Below, one piece after another: positions 13,088 through 26,190 of a stretch of 43,071 nucleotides of DNA. The translations under genes were made by a program, and so were the position numbers. The stretch is from contig NW_021638318.1 in the NCBI RefSeq assembly GCF_900090045.1, forward strand, positions 1 through 43,071, in the 5' to 3' direction. The stretch comes from Plasmodium malariae. Taxonomy: Eukaryota > Apicomplexa > Aconoidasida > Haemosporida > Plasmodiidae. The notes beneath the pieces are model-generated. The model saw only the letters and a list, made by a program, of their open reading frames with translations, was not told the origin of the DNA and did no database searches. The first letter of the stretch is position 1; each line of letters starts with the position of its first letter.

Positions 13088-16000
13088 AATGAACAATAAA
13101 GAATATACATTTTTCTGTAAGGACGTTTCCAACGTTAACTAATATATATAATATTTTTACGGAATATATTCTTATAAAACATACTTATAACTATTATAAT
13201 TTTATAAATATATGTAGGTATAATTTTTCTTTTTAACACAGAAGAAAAAAAAAGTTAAATTAATCATTTTTTCGTTAATATGAATGTTATGATATTTTTA
13301 AAATTTTATTTTATACTATTTTTTCACTTTAATTGCATATTATGGTTTAATATATATAATATTCCTATTTCAATAGGATCTTATAAAAAATATAGTTTTG
13401 TGAACTAAAATTAACATATAAAAAGACAATACAAATCAATGTATACGAATAATGCCTTAGCTATATTCGAACTAAAAATGGTACTTCATGTTTTTATATT
13501 TTTGTAGAATGCAAGGATTTTCTTGGTTCATCTTATGGTAAAAATTCATTATTATCTTTAAAATGATAATAAATATGACTTTTTTAGATTTTAATTAAAC
13601 AAAGTAAACATATAGTATTTCCTTAACACATAAAAACAAATTTTATTTACTTTAAAAAATAACTGTTAATATTTATTTTATAAAATAATAATTATGAGAA
13701 ATATATTATAATCTATATATGTTGTAACATAAATTATATTATATTCTTATTTCTTTTTTTTGAAAATCATATATCATATTTTATAAATATATTAAAAAAT
13801 AATGTCCCTATAAAATGTGTGTTATTTATAATTTTTTAATAAATTCAGACTACAAAGTTTTCAGAACTAAATGAATAATTTAAGCCATTAAATGCTTTAT
13901 TAATATTCATATTTACGCGGTTAACATCCTAATGAAAATTTAAAAATGTACTATATATATATATTATATTTTTTTTTTTTTTAGTTCATTAAAAGTATAA
14001 AATAACGAATTAAATATTATCATATATGAAGAAATAATATATTTAAAATGCTTCCTTTTTTATCTTAGTTTTTTCAAAACAGTTCACTTCTAAGAACGTG
14101 TTATATATATATAAATATAAAAATTTTCTTTTAAGGTAACGAAATTACATATAACGTTTCATAAAATTATATAAATATATGTATACAAATATTTATATAT
14201 ATGTTATAATTTTTCCTAAGGTATATATATATTATATAGAGTGTTAACACCGATGTGAAGATGTATATATATATGTATAGTTTATACTAACAATTAATAA
14301 TTTCTTAAAATATAAATCTTATTTTTAAAACAGAAAAAAAGTGAAAAAATGGATTTTTTTTTTATAGGTAATTTATAAATGCGTAAGATTCATTTTATTT
14401 TTTAAGCATGTTTTAATAATATATATTTAAAAAGTTGACCTATTTTTTTTTTTTTTTTTACAATATTTAATTAAATAAATATAAGATATTTTACACTCAA
14501 ACTTTTTGCACCTAATTTTTATTCATTAAATTTGAATTTTCATAGATTCTGATGGAAATTGTAGTGCAATATTAATATATTTTTTATTTTTAATAACTTC
14601 ATAAATTTCAAAAAGTACTGATTAAACCATTGTATAAAGAATTCGTATATTTTTCCTTGTGAATGTATACATGGGATCTACAGAAAATGAGACGAACATA
14701 TGTGGACAATACTGCATGGGAAATTAAAAATGTTCAAATTGGAATTTTAATAAGATAATTATTATATTCATTATTTTATTTTCTAATATTTCTTTTTGTT
14801 TATATTATATATTACTATAATTTCTTAAAATATATGTTTACTTGTAAGCAATTTTCGTGTGCATAGATGTATAATGTGATCCTATTGTTATAATATATAT
14901 ATATATATTTTTATTTTGAACATTTAAAATTATAACAAAAAAAAAAAATCATTTGTAAAAACAAGATATATATGGTATTAACTCTTTAATTTGAAGTCGT
15001 CTAATGTTTTAGGGTACCCGTATATATTTATCTAAAATTTTGAAAAAAATATTGCAATAAAAAGTATTACAAACTTTTTGTTTCCTATACATCATGTTAT
15101 ATCCATCCTTATGCTTATTTTTATACTATTCATAGTAAGACTCAATACACATATTTTAATGATTTAAATTATTACCTCATAAAAACGGCGTTAACACATG
15201 AAAATTCGTAAAAAATATGTTCATTAGTTCTATTATGAAATAAATTGCATAACCCTAAAAAACCTATTTAATAATACTATTTGAATTAATTAAAACTCTC
15301 AAGAATACTTCAGAATACATATTTTTATTAAAATTTTCTTTATTTCCTTATATATTCAATAGAAATATTTATTGATATATTCGTATAATTTTGTCAAGAA
15401 TAAAAATAGAAATCCTTTTTCGTCATAATTATATTTTATCATAAATATTTAAATATATTTTTATAAAATAGAATTAAATAAACATTAAATATGTATAAAA
15501 ATAAAAGGACTAATATAAGAATTTTGTTTTTCATTTGAAGAAGGTAGCAATGTGCAAAATTAAAAATCGTCCAACAAAAATACTACTAAAAATTATATAA
15601 CACAAATATGTACTCTATATTTCATAGAATTAACCTTATCTGTAAACCTTGAAATGCTTTATTTGGTCTTGATTAAATACATAAAACATAAGTATATAGC
15701 ATTACTGAAGGTATATATATATATTAACATTTTTCTTTCTTCTAGATATATTATCACTTATAATACTCATTTATCTTGAATATGTATTCTTTAATAGTTG
15801 GTTATGATTCTTCCAATCAATAATATCATTAATGTTATATAATTATAGTGTATATAACATTTTTTATTGAAGTATTTTGTTTAAAAATAAATGATAATGT
15901 ACTACATGTATTATCATGCAAAAATTTTTTTTCCTTTTGTTTCACTAACCATTAAATATTGATATTTACAAAGTATTTTTTAATTCTTCTCAACTATTCT

Positions 16001-17416
16001 ATTAATACTAGTAGAATCACAAAAGTATATACTTTAATCAATAAGAAAAATAAGTGACATTTCTATATTCATCTAATGTTTTTTTACAATAACATTTTCC
16101 TTATTTTACTATAGTACTTTTATAATATTAATTTTTTAACATTTAATCTACTATCTTAAAAGCTTATTGAACTTATTCATATAGGATGTACATTTACCTA
16201 CATTTATCAAATATAAAATTAAAAAAAAAGTATATAAAGTTAAATTAATTCTCCTATTATAAAACATATAATTCAATAAATATACAAATAAAATGTAAAA
16301 TAAACATACATAAAATAACTAATTTGAATTATTAATTATTTATTCCTTTTCTTATACATAAATATTAGTAAGGTATATCCTTCTAAAACAATTTAAAAAA
16401 ATATATATAATATTCCAAATTACATTAAACAGTGGAATCTATTGTTAACACAAAACTGTAAAGTGAAATGTTTAAATGTAATTATATTTATAATTCAAGA
16501 GGACCATATTCTTGAATAAAATAATTAAAATAAACAAAAATGACGCTTATCAATTATCTTATACTATTTAAAACATCACAAATAACATATACCTTTTTGT
16601 GCCTTCGAAAGGAATTTACATCATTGATTAAACAAATTATAATATAATAGTAAAAAGACAATGAAAAAAAATAAATGAGTATTAATTATCTCATATATTA
16701 TATAAAACTACATGCGTTATCTTATTTATTAGGATTCATTGGTTTTCTTTTTTGCAAATTTAATCTTAGCTATTATAAAGAAACTATAAATTAAATGTAA
16801 AAACACAAATTGTATTGTGATAAGACTGATTCAACTCGTTATTCATCTGTTATGTATATACAAACATAAAAAAGAAAAAAATGAAAACATATATATAACA
16901 ATATTAGTATATTCATTCACATTGTTTCTTCAAACGAAAAACAAGTTACGTTTATTCTTAATAAGAAAGATTAATCTTCCATTTTTTAATTACTGCAAAA
17001 AGCAGAAAATAAGACTAAAATAAAACAAAAAACAGTCCAGACTTTTTTTTTTACGATTACAAACATAAATTGCCACATACATCAATGAAAATATATAAAC
17101 TGTTCTTTTATATATATTTATGAAGCTACATACATTTTTCAAAAAAATTTTGATATATACAAAATTATATATATAAATGATAATATTGTTTTATAATTAA
17201 AAGATATTTTAAAATAAAATGTGAATAAAATTAAAATATTCACATTTAAAAAAAAATTAAAAATGTAACTTATTACTCTTAAGGATCAAAAAAACCTCTC
17301 ATCTGCAGTTCTACCTATTGTTTCTCTAAAATTATAGATATGTTCGTTAATTGTGTTTATCAATTAGGAGATTATATATTTTAATCGTCATAAAATACTA
17401 TTTTACGTGAAGAATG
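13088..17416. other. Convergent (tail-to-tail) intergenic region with repeat copy 2
   Basis: About 4.3 kb lies between the stop of the last plus-strand gene and the stop of the first minus-strand gene, so transcription converges here. It contains repeat copy 2 (13991-14752). The plus-strand frame at 16817-17023 has no family motif. I see no gene or RNA I can support. Confidence 0.6.
13991..14752 (+). repeat. Diverged direct repeat, copy 2
   Basis: Counterpart of 10576-11318, offset by about 3.42 kb. It shares the same ordered landmarks, including a 'tacagaaaatga' block at about 14680 followed by 'aaattaaaaatgttc'. It lies about 0.9 kb downstream of the fam-m-type gene. This fits duplication of a gene together with its 3' flank. 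Confidence 0.7.
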
Positions 17417-18255
17417 TTATACTGTGTAGTTCATTTTACTTTTTAAATGTAATAATTTTTTATGTTTATCTATTTTTCTTAGGATATAAAAAAGCCTCAC
17501 TAAAACTATAATCCATAATATATATAATGATCCAAAATATTTTAATAAATGTCTAGTGCTCATAGAGCTTAGGCTATCATACAAAAAATACATTAACATA
17601 GCGAATGCTACCCCAACTACTAAATGGAAGATAAATAAAGCAAAAAATGACCCATCATTTTGTTGTATACATTTTTTCATAAACTTAAAATCAGCATTTT
17701 TACTATACCTAACTACATTTTTATAATATATTTTGTCTAACATTCTTTTCCCATAATAGGTATTTACGTTATTATATTCAGAAGATTTACTTTTCCCTGC
17801 TTTTTTACAGCCTCCCATAGTATCTGACGCATACATTTTTGGCAATTTATTTTTTCCTTTGGATACCCTTCCATTCCTAGATATATATTTCTTTTCGCAT
17901 TCGTCATTATTTAGAATATCTTTTTTTTCCCATACGATATTTGAACACTTTTCCTTTTTATACCTTGCTAGTAGGCGATAATTTTTTGTACATAATTTTT
18001 CATCAATAACGTCCTTCTCATCCAAATATTTACAAATGTTACTCTAAAATAACAAAAGAAATGTTCAAAATATAGAAAAATAAATAAATCGTAATATGAA
18101 ATATCAATAGAAATATAAAAAACACAAAAATCAACAACAAACGTATCTTTAATTAAAATATGTCATACGACTTCACTATTAAAACGATATATCCATGTTA
18201 AAATGATAAATGCCTCGATTTTAATAAATAAGAATAGCTTAGATTTCACTTTCAT
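17417..18255 (-). CDS. Divergent fam-l/m-like exported two-transmembrane protein
   Basis: Exon 1 is 18255-18169 (29 codons, starting MKVKSKLFLFIKIEAFIIL, a signal sequence). The donor is GTATGA, the intron 125 nt, and exon 2 is 18043-17417, phase 0, giving 237 residues. Exon 2 starts SNICKYLDEKD and carries NYRLLARYKKEKCSNIV, the export-type motif with R52 at the same distance from the intron as in its neighbours. The centre is Lys/Gly/Ser-rich and lacks the family's FDGKxFHF block. Membrane segment 1 (about 162-184, FALFIFHLVVGVAFAMLMYF) and segment 2 (about 200-217) are separated by only about 15 residues, far shorter than the usual loop, and the tail is basic (KIDKHKKLLHLKSKMN). The frame is intact. 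It is best seen as a third, loop-short subtype; the pseudogene at 34,163-35,007 has a similar tail. An annotation might call it 'Plasmodium exported protein, unknown function'. Confidence 0.8.
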
Positions 18256-19026
18256 ACTGTATATTTTTAATATAGTATTATGTCTTGCTAATAACAAATT
18301 ATTGACAATAAATATATTTTCAATGAAAAGGGACACTATATTTTTTTTAATAAAAAAATAATAATATGCATATAATAAGTATAATACATATTACAACATG
18401 GAAAATGTAACGGAACTCTAAAATTGTATTAAAATATTTTAACCTTAATATTATTCACAAAAGGCAAACACTAATTTAATAACATAATTTTAATGTATTA
18501 ATAATTATATAAAATACTTAATTATGTTATTTATCGCAGTAAAATAACTGAATAATTATTATATTAATCCTTTCCAAAATAAAATAAAAAAAAACAAATG
18601 AGTTCTCAATAATTGAAAACATTCACTTTATATAAAATATATAATGTATAAAATGTACATTATACAATTTTCTGTATATAAGAGAATAAATGCTAATTAT
18701 AATTATATTTCCTTAATAATAATTACTTTTAGATAAACATTATATTTTGGAACAAAAGTTTATTATTTTTAAAAAACATTATCATAATACAATAATAGTT
18801 ATAATGAACTAAAATAGAAATATTTTTACAAATATTATATAATTTTAATTTTTAAAATCGTAATTTTTACGGTTTATTTTATATTTAAAAAATCAGCATT
18901 TTATGATACTGATATACTAAAAAAATATCAATTTTAAAATCAAATAAAAAAAACGGAGTTCTTATATTTGCATCATAGATTTTATAAATTATATTTTATA
19001 ACTAAATTTAATTTTTCCCATTACTA

Positions 19027-19042
19027 CTAAATGAAAATTTTT
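19027..19042 (-). promoter_or_regulatory. Shared upstream element, copy at the 17.4-18.3 kb gene
   Basis: The plus-strand text is ctaaatgaaaattttt, 772 bp upstream of the start codon. The identical 16 bases occur 784 bp upstream of the fam-like pseudogene at 34,163-35,007. A regulatory role is inferred from position and conservation only; it may simply mark the duplicated 5' flank. Confidence 0.4.
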
Positions 19043-19610
19043 AAAATTTTCTTCTTTTCTAGATATTTTTTTTTTTTTTAATAAAATGTATGCTTTCAGA
19101 AGAAATATTAATAAAATTTAAAGAAAAATAAAAAAAAATGGAGATTAAAATTAAAATTGGTGTAAAAATTGTGTATAAAATATAATAAAGTTATAGATAT
19201 TTCTAACGAAATATATTTACCATTTGAATATTACATACGCGTTTTTAAATGTACATAATAAATAAAAAAATAACATAGTAATATTGTAAAATGTATGATT
19301 TCGTAATTTTACTTCTAATAATATTTAAAAAAATAAATAATTTTTAGTTAATTCATTTACATATACATTATATTAAAAACAGTTTTTACAAATACAAATT
19401 AATGAACATAAAAATATATATTGATAAATATATCTATAACAGCAAAATTATTCCCTATTAACATATTTATTTTTTTATATATTTTGGAGAAGGAAAAATT
19501 ATAAATTACAAAAATATTATATTATTAATAATTTAATATAGATCATCTAATATAGAACTCAATTTTTTTCTTTTAAAATGTTTCTATTCTAAGGATAAAA
19601 TTAAAAAATT

Positions 19611-19628
19611 AAAAAAAAAAAAAAAAAA
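19611..19628 (+). repeat. Poly(A) tract, 18 bases
   Basis: Homopolymer of 18 A in intergenic DNA. Confidence 0.9.
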
Positions 19629-21814
19629 TATACTTAAAAAAAATTAAAATTTTTCTATATATATTATTTTCAGTTAAATTCACTATAAGACTGGCATTTG
19701 TGAATTATCTTATTTAGTTTTTTATAGGTTTTAATATATTTGGATTATGTCAATTTTTTACGTAGTTAATAATTTAATGTATAGTATAAATAAACCAATT
19801 AAAATTTTACAATAACCTATATAGTAAAATTATTAAAAAATTTATGGAAAATAAATGCATATATTATAAATTCATGGTAAACATTTGCATATGAACACAA
19901 CTTTTTCCACATAGTAACATTCACTGTTTGTAAAAATATTTATGAATCTTTTTCTTAAAAAATAATTATTTATCTGTATGAATTATTTGTTTTATTTCTA
20001 AATTAAAAAAAAACACACAAATACTCTAACTTCCTAGTAATACTTTAAATTTTTTTATTAATTATACATGCTAATAGACAATTGTATTCTTATATATATA
20101 TGCATAATATAACTCAATAAATTACACATATATTTACCATTATAACCTCTTTATATTTAATAAAAAATTTTATTGAATAATAATAAAACAAGTTAAATAT
20201 AAAGCAATAATAAATTTCAATTTTCAAAATATTATTTTCATTTTTATACTAGCTATACCCTATTAAAGATAAAAAATATTAATTTAAATATTAAATTTTT
20301 ATTTAATCTAATATATTTTATATTTTCAATATAATTCATATAATGAAACGTAAGCTTTTTTCTTCTACAATAAAACAAAAAATACTTAAAATGATCTCCT
20401 GTTATATAATTTGTCATATATAGTATATGCTTCACAATTTCGAAAAAGTTACATTAATACATTTTATACATAATATCTTCTAATCTATGATGAAACATGT
20501 TATTGTTTATAAAATAAAAATATATATATAAATGTATCTTGCAAAATGGCAATAATTTTTTTATGCAAATACAAAATATTAAAATTGAATATGTTACTTA
20601 TAAAATACCTATGACTAAGTGCAAAAGTATACTATTTTAACAATTTGTTAATGATGAACATGAGACCCTTAAATCTAAATAAATCCAAGTTCCTGTAAGA
20701 AATTCATTAGGTAATCAAAATCACTATAAAAAAAACTACTCGTCTTAAAAGTTATGAATTTATTTATTAATATCCATTAATAGCATTAGCAACTATTACA
20801 GAAATTTTCTTATTTTTTCTTTTACTAACATTATAAATTATCCCAATTAAAATAATGAGTGAACTTCAATAATCTCTGTAATTTACTAGGACATAAAATT
20901 ATCATTTTAGCAGTGTTGTATTTACAAATATGTAATTTATTTGTAAACTAATCCACCTCATCTGAAAAATTATGTTGTATTCATTAAGAAGAAAAGAAAA
21001 TTCATGGAAATTTATAGATGAATACAAGAATCGTATAACGACATGTATTTCTGAAAAATATAAGATCTATTATTGTGGTAGCATGTATTATATAACATAT
21101 CCTACTCAGAATTTTATTTAGAAATGCTATTATTTTATCATATATTTATAATTCACCACTTATACCATAAAAAAAAAGACATTTGTTAAATAGTCTTAAG
21201 TAATAAACATATTTATAATGTTTTTCTAATAAAAATTATTTTATAGAATAAACATGATCTTTTTTCCTTTGAGTAAAATATATTTAATGAAATATAACAT
21301 ATTCACTTCGTTTGATTAAATACAAAAAAGGACATTTTTATTTTCAATGTAAAGTCAACTATTTACTTATTTCATCTACCAATAATCATTTTAGAATTGA
21401 AGTAGGTAACTAATAGAACATAGGTATTTTTCATCTAATATATATATTCTAATATAAAATTAACAGAATTATATTAATTTTAATATTATACGTTCATTTT
21501 GATTCAATATATATATTTTTAAAAGAAATAAAAATTAACGCACAAATATATGTATTAAGCAATAATATTTAATTATACTATAACAATAATTTATAATAAA
21601 AAATGAATATCATTAAATCATTCAAATATACAAAAAACCGAAAAACGTAATTTATTAATGTTCGTATAAAAATAAAATCTTATACACATGTATATTTACA
21701 AAATTATATCAATAATAGGTATGACTATAAAGTATATAACAATAAACATATTACATATAATAATTCTAATTAATCATTAATTTATATGAAAATACAAATT
21801 CCTTGTTGTTCATG

Positions 21815-22700
21815 TTATTCTCTCATCAACTTAATTTTATTGTATTTTTCATTATTTCTTAAGATCTTAGGAAGAGCTATTATAATTGTGACAGATAATA
21901 TAAAGATAATTAGTGAGAACATTATTAGATATGAATATTTTTCTGGACAAAGAGTGTCTACAATAGATTTCACGGTATCACGCAAATTTTGCGAACTAAA
22001 TGTAATTTCTATTTTTTCTTTCATATACCCTAATCCACATAATATTGGCAATTCTGTTCCGATCAACATAAAAAGAAAAAATATAAAAGCTGCCAATCCA
22101 TAACTCCTAAATTTTATTTTTTTTAATAATTTATCACAAATTCTCCTCTTCTTATCAAGAAAATCATCATAATTTATTTTTTTAATCCATTTTTTTTCAA
22201 AATGGAAGTGTTTTCCATCAAAAATTCCATTATTATTATCTGCATTTTCTGTAAAATACTGCGACTTATTTAATAAACTTTTATATGTTTATTTTTTCTT
22301 TTCGTTACTTTTTCATTATGAGATATGTCTTTCTGCTTGTCAATTTCAATATTTGGTAATCTTTCTTTTAAACACACATTATTTGAATCTTTGTCATGTT
22401 TATATATTTCTAATAACCTATAACGTTTTGTATCTATTATTCTATCATACTTACAGTTTCCGTCCAAATATTTGCCAGATATACAGTAAAAATACAAAGT
22501 AAATAATTAGATTTAATAAGAATAAATAAACTAATAGTAAAATATTGTAATGATTAATATAAAACAAAAAAATTATAAATAATAAATATTATACTTATAT
22601 GATATTGTTTTACCACATAATTACTAAAATTGCTTATCCATGTTAGAATGATAATCTCAGCAATTTTAATAAATATTATTATATTAATTTTGTGTCCCAT
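21815..22700 (-). pseudogene. fam-m-type exported protein pseudogene (acceptor loss and frameshift)
   Basis: Exon 1 (22700-22614) is intact: 29 codons starting MGHKINIIIFIKIAEIIIL, then a GTAAAA donor. The main exon aligns from 22485 in phase 0, but the expected acceptor dinucleotide at 22487-22486 reads AC instead of AG. Sequence then runs CISGKYLDGNC and KRYRLLEIYKHDKDSN (R52) to a TAA at 22272-22270. The family text continues in another frame as SLLNKSQYFTE, so one frameshift lies near 22270-22290. From there FDGKHFHFEKKWIKK, KKIKFRSYGL, membrane segment 1 (about 22100-22030), membrane segment 2 (about 21930-21850) and the tail RNNEKYNKIKLMRE stay open to 21815. Two independent lesions make a normal product unlikely. 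The KLMxE tail places it with the fam-m-type gene at 12,229. The good preservation points to recent loss. Confidence 0.85.
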
Positions 22701-23489
22701 TATATATATCTTTAATGCTATATTATATTAAGGAAAATATTAACAAAAATATAATGTACTTCCAATAACAAACAGTTCTATATTTATGAAATTTTTTTTT
22801 TTATAATTCTCTCATAAAAACATGATAAAATATATATAATTATAATTAATTATACTACATATAAATAGTAACATAACTTTAGAAATATATTGTATAACTT
22901 ATAATGTTATATTAAAATAAAAATAAACTTCATAAAAATAAATTAACTAGAATTTGTTCGTATATAATTAAATATATATTTAATTTAATGTAGTGTATTA
23001 ATTAGGTAATGCTTTTATTAATTATTTTCGGAATAAAATAAGAAATAAGTGTTTTTATATTGTATGTAAATATTGAGTTTATCTACTACATAGAATGTGC
23101 AGTACATATATAATATATTCTTAAATATATTAACGTAATAATTAATAATTTTAAGGTTATTATCATAATAATAATTCTAAATTTGTAAATATTGTATTTA
23201 GGAATATCTATATATACTTTATAGAACATTAATTATTATAACACTATAAAAATAATAATAACAAAATAAAAAAAAAACTTTGTGTATTATTACAATTATA
23301 GTAGGTGAATTAGTTTCTCCTTAATGAATATATTTTATTGTGTATAATACTCTTAAAATGATGAATTTAATCTATACTACCTAATCTATAAAGATATATG
23401 CACTATAAAGCAAACAAAAATTCATTCTTTATATTTGTGCTATTATTTTTAAAAATTACAATTTTTAATTTTGATTTATTCCATCATTT

Positions 23490-23505
23490 CTCAATGAAAA
23501 ATCTC
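23490..23505 (-). promoter_or_regulatory. Shared upstream element, copy at the fam-m-type pseudogene
   Basis: The plus-strand text ctcaatgaaaaatctc lies 790 bp upstream of the start codon. It is a diverged version of the 16-mer at 19027 and 35791, preceded by an AT-rich block alignable with that at 27,940-27,980. Confidence 0.35.
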
Positions 23506-25357
23506 TATATTCGAGGACATTATACTTTAATTTTTTATTTATTATATATATATTTAGAGGAAAGACTAGTATGGTAGAAAAAGGATAAAGAACAAATGCT
23601 GTTAAAGATAAAATTTTTATAGAAATATTGCATGCAATTGCATTAATAAATATTCCAAATGCAATGAATTTACAATTAAGTATAATATGTATAGTGCATA
23701 ATATGCATACAAAAAATACGATAAAACAAAATAATTTACTAAAATATATATTTTAGTAATTTTTCTATTAATTTCAGAAGGTATATATTATTTTTTATAT
23801 ATTCCTTTAAAAATATGTTATGTCAGGAGCAAATATTAAAGGTGTACTAAAATAATTAAACATAAACATAAAAACAAATAATCATTTATTAAAAAAATTG
23901 TAAACAAAAAATATATTATACCCAAATATTTGCGTTCTATATGTGTAACCCAAACAGCGATAATTATGAAAAAGTTATACGCACAAAATATTATTGTAAT
24001 AATCTGAAATATATCGTCATATTGTAGTTAACCTTAAAATAAATTATTTATACAAGGTAATAATAAACAACATTAGAAAATGTTAAAATATTACAAAAAT
24101 TAATATCATTATATGTTTATATTTTTACATTATTTATACTTTTACCTTAATATATATTCAACCTCATCTACCTTTTTATGTTACAATGATTTGAGTATTT
24201 AACGTTTTATATCACATAAAATATTGCCATATAAAGTATAAGCCATTGCATTTTTAAAATGTTTAAAAACAAATATATATGTATTATGAGATTATTTATG
24301 AAAAATAAATTCTCTATCTCACATAATCCTCTTAAACTTTTAAATATAAATACAAGTTTTTTGTTTTTTTCTATATTTATGATTTCTAAACAATATTTTA
24401 GTCTTTTCTTTTAAAAATAAATCATATTTTTTTAAATTATCTATGATTTTACTCAATTAAGGAGTAATATATAAATATTTTAAGTTCTTTATAAAAAATA
24501 TATTTTTGGCCTTAATATATATTTACACCATATATGAATTATGCTACTATATATATGTAGTAGAATAAATATCTTATTATATCATCATTCACCTCTAGAT
24601 CCAATATTCTTTCTTATATTTCTGTCTTATAAATTTATTTTGTATACTAATATATTTTATTTTTAGATGGTAATGTGTTCAACACTGTATGCAATTAGAC
24701 TAATTCATTTTTTTCCTTCAGTATTATTGTATAAAATGTAATAAAAATATTTTTACTTTTACAAAGGAAATTTTAATAGATTTTTTCCTTTCTTTTTTAA
24801 AGAGTAAGTAATTTATTAATATTTCTAATATAAAATTATTGTACTTATTTAATAAAAACTTTTACAATCAAATATTGAAAATTTTTTAATAAAGCTAAAA
24901 TAAAACTTATCTAATTAAAAAAAAAAAAACAATATAATATGCATATGAATTATCAATAAAAAAATAATGCTTCTTTTAATATCATTTTATCTAAAAATTT
25001 ACATTATAAATATAAATGTATTAGTATTTGTTAATATAATTTAAATATATTTTTTTTATACACCTTTAAAAAAATAATAACTCTTCAATTGATATATTTT
25101 TAGACATAAAAAAAGAGGACATAAATATAAAATATTACTTGCAAATTATTAGATGAATGCAGAACAAATATATATTTATCCATGACACCTATTTATAATT
25201 CACTTTTTTAGTGATGTATTGATATATTTAAAATTTTACTATTATGAAAGGCAAAAAAAAAAAAATAATTCATATTATCTATTAATATATAAGTACATTT
25301 AATTCATTAATATAATCATTTTATATTTAAAAAATAAAAAATAATAACTTGAACTAT

Positions 25358-25395
25358 TTATAAATATTCAGTATAATATATATTTAAGTAATTTT
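25358..25395 (+). repeat. Conserved 3'-flank segment, copy 1
   Basis: 38 bases that match 33313-33350 at 34 positions by eye. Each lies about 0.8 kb beyond the stop codon of a minus-strand fam gene (26191 and 34163). The surroundings are too AT-rich to align safely. Confidence 0.4.
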
Positions 25396-26190
25396 TTAAA
25401 ATTAAGCTCAATTATAAAAAATGAAAAGTGTTTAGCCATACATTAACTGATCATATGTAGAAATCCTAAGTTAATCGATTATAAACAAAAAAATATTTAA
25501 TAAAAATAATAATTTTATATATATATATGTTTTCTCTTTAAACCATTAAAAAAAAAAAAATGTTTGTTAGAAGGACCTTTAAATAAATAAGTTCTATAAC
25601 ACATTATTAATAAACGTATTTATATAATAATTATTAAATATTTCCTTATATAATATATATGTATCAATACAACAATATGCATTCGCATTTAATTGTTATA
25701 TGAAAAATGTAATACATCTTTATTTAATATAAACCTAATTAAACATTTATTTAAATGTATCAACAAATAACCATTTTAGATTAGAAAGGGATCAAATAAA
25801 AAGACATCTTATTATAGTTAAAATATAAATCACCACGAAATGTTGATAAAATTGTATAAATTATCTTTTTATATAGTAATAATAACGTACAAAAACATAT
25901 ACTTATACGAATTTACTGGAATACATTAATTTACCCGAAGCCATTAATTACATTAAAGGTCAAACTCTAATTTAAACTACAAATAGAAATATACTAAAAT
26001 ATTCTAATTCACAAAAAAACTATGATAGTATTTTTTTAACTTGTTCATAAAAAATTCCCTTATCTGTATGTTCATATATAAGAATTAAGCAATTATTAAT
26101 ATGTTTATTATATATATTTATATATAATGAAATTGTGAGTTCACATTGATTATTTTATTACAGAAAAAAGTATGTAACTAATTATTGATT

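Larger units (their letters stand above)
18256..21814. other. Intergenic AT-rich region
   Basis: About 3.6 kb between two minus-strand fam genes. It holds the shared upstream element (19027-19042) and a poly(A) run (19611-19628). A slightly less AT-rich stretch at about 20,650-20,950 gives minus-strand snippets (IILIGIIYNVSKRKNKK, YSDFDYLMNFLQELGFI) in different frames. It could be an unrecognised relic, but I cannot support a call. The 20253-20435 frame looks random. Confidence 0.5.
22701..26190. other. Intergenic AT-rich region
   Basis: About 3.5 kb: the 5' flank of the fam-m-type pseudogene, with the shared upstream element at 23490-23505, and the 3' flank of the fam-l-type gene, with a segment at 25358-25395 resembling one at 33313-33350. 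I see no gene. Confidence 0.55.

Noticed and set aside
16817..17023. 68-codon plus-strand frame; on the minus strand a snippet FFIIAKIKFAKKKTNES at about 16,740
   Set aside because: The plus frame has no motif. The minus snippet faintly resembles a fam C-terminus, but nothing upstream supports it.
20253..20435. 60-codon minus-strand frame
   Set aside because: No family motif and random composition.
21786..22103. 105-codon plus-strand frame
   Set aside because: Antisense to the fam-m-type pseudogene; the minus strand carries the recognisable family text.
22264..22497. Reading 22270-22497 as a separate short gene starting at a TTG
   Set aside because: It is the 5' part of the fam-m-type pseudogene's main exon. 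The family text continues in the next frame after the frameshift.
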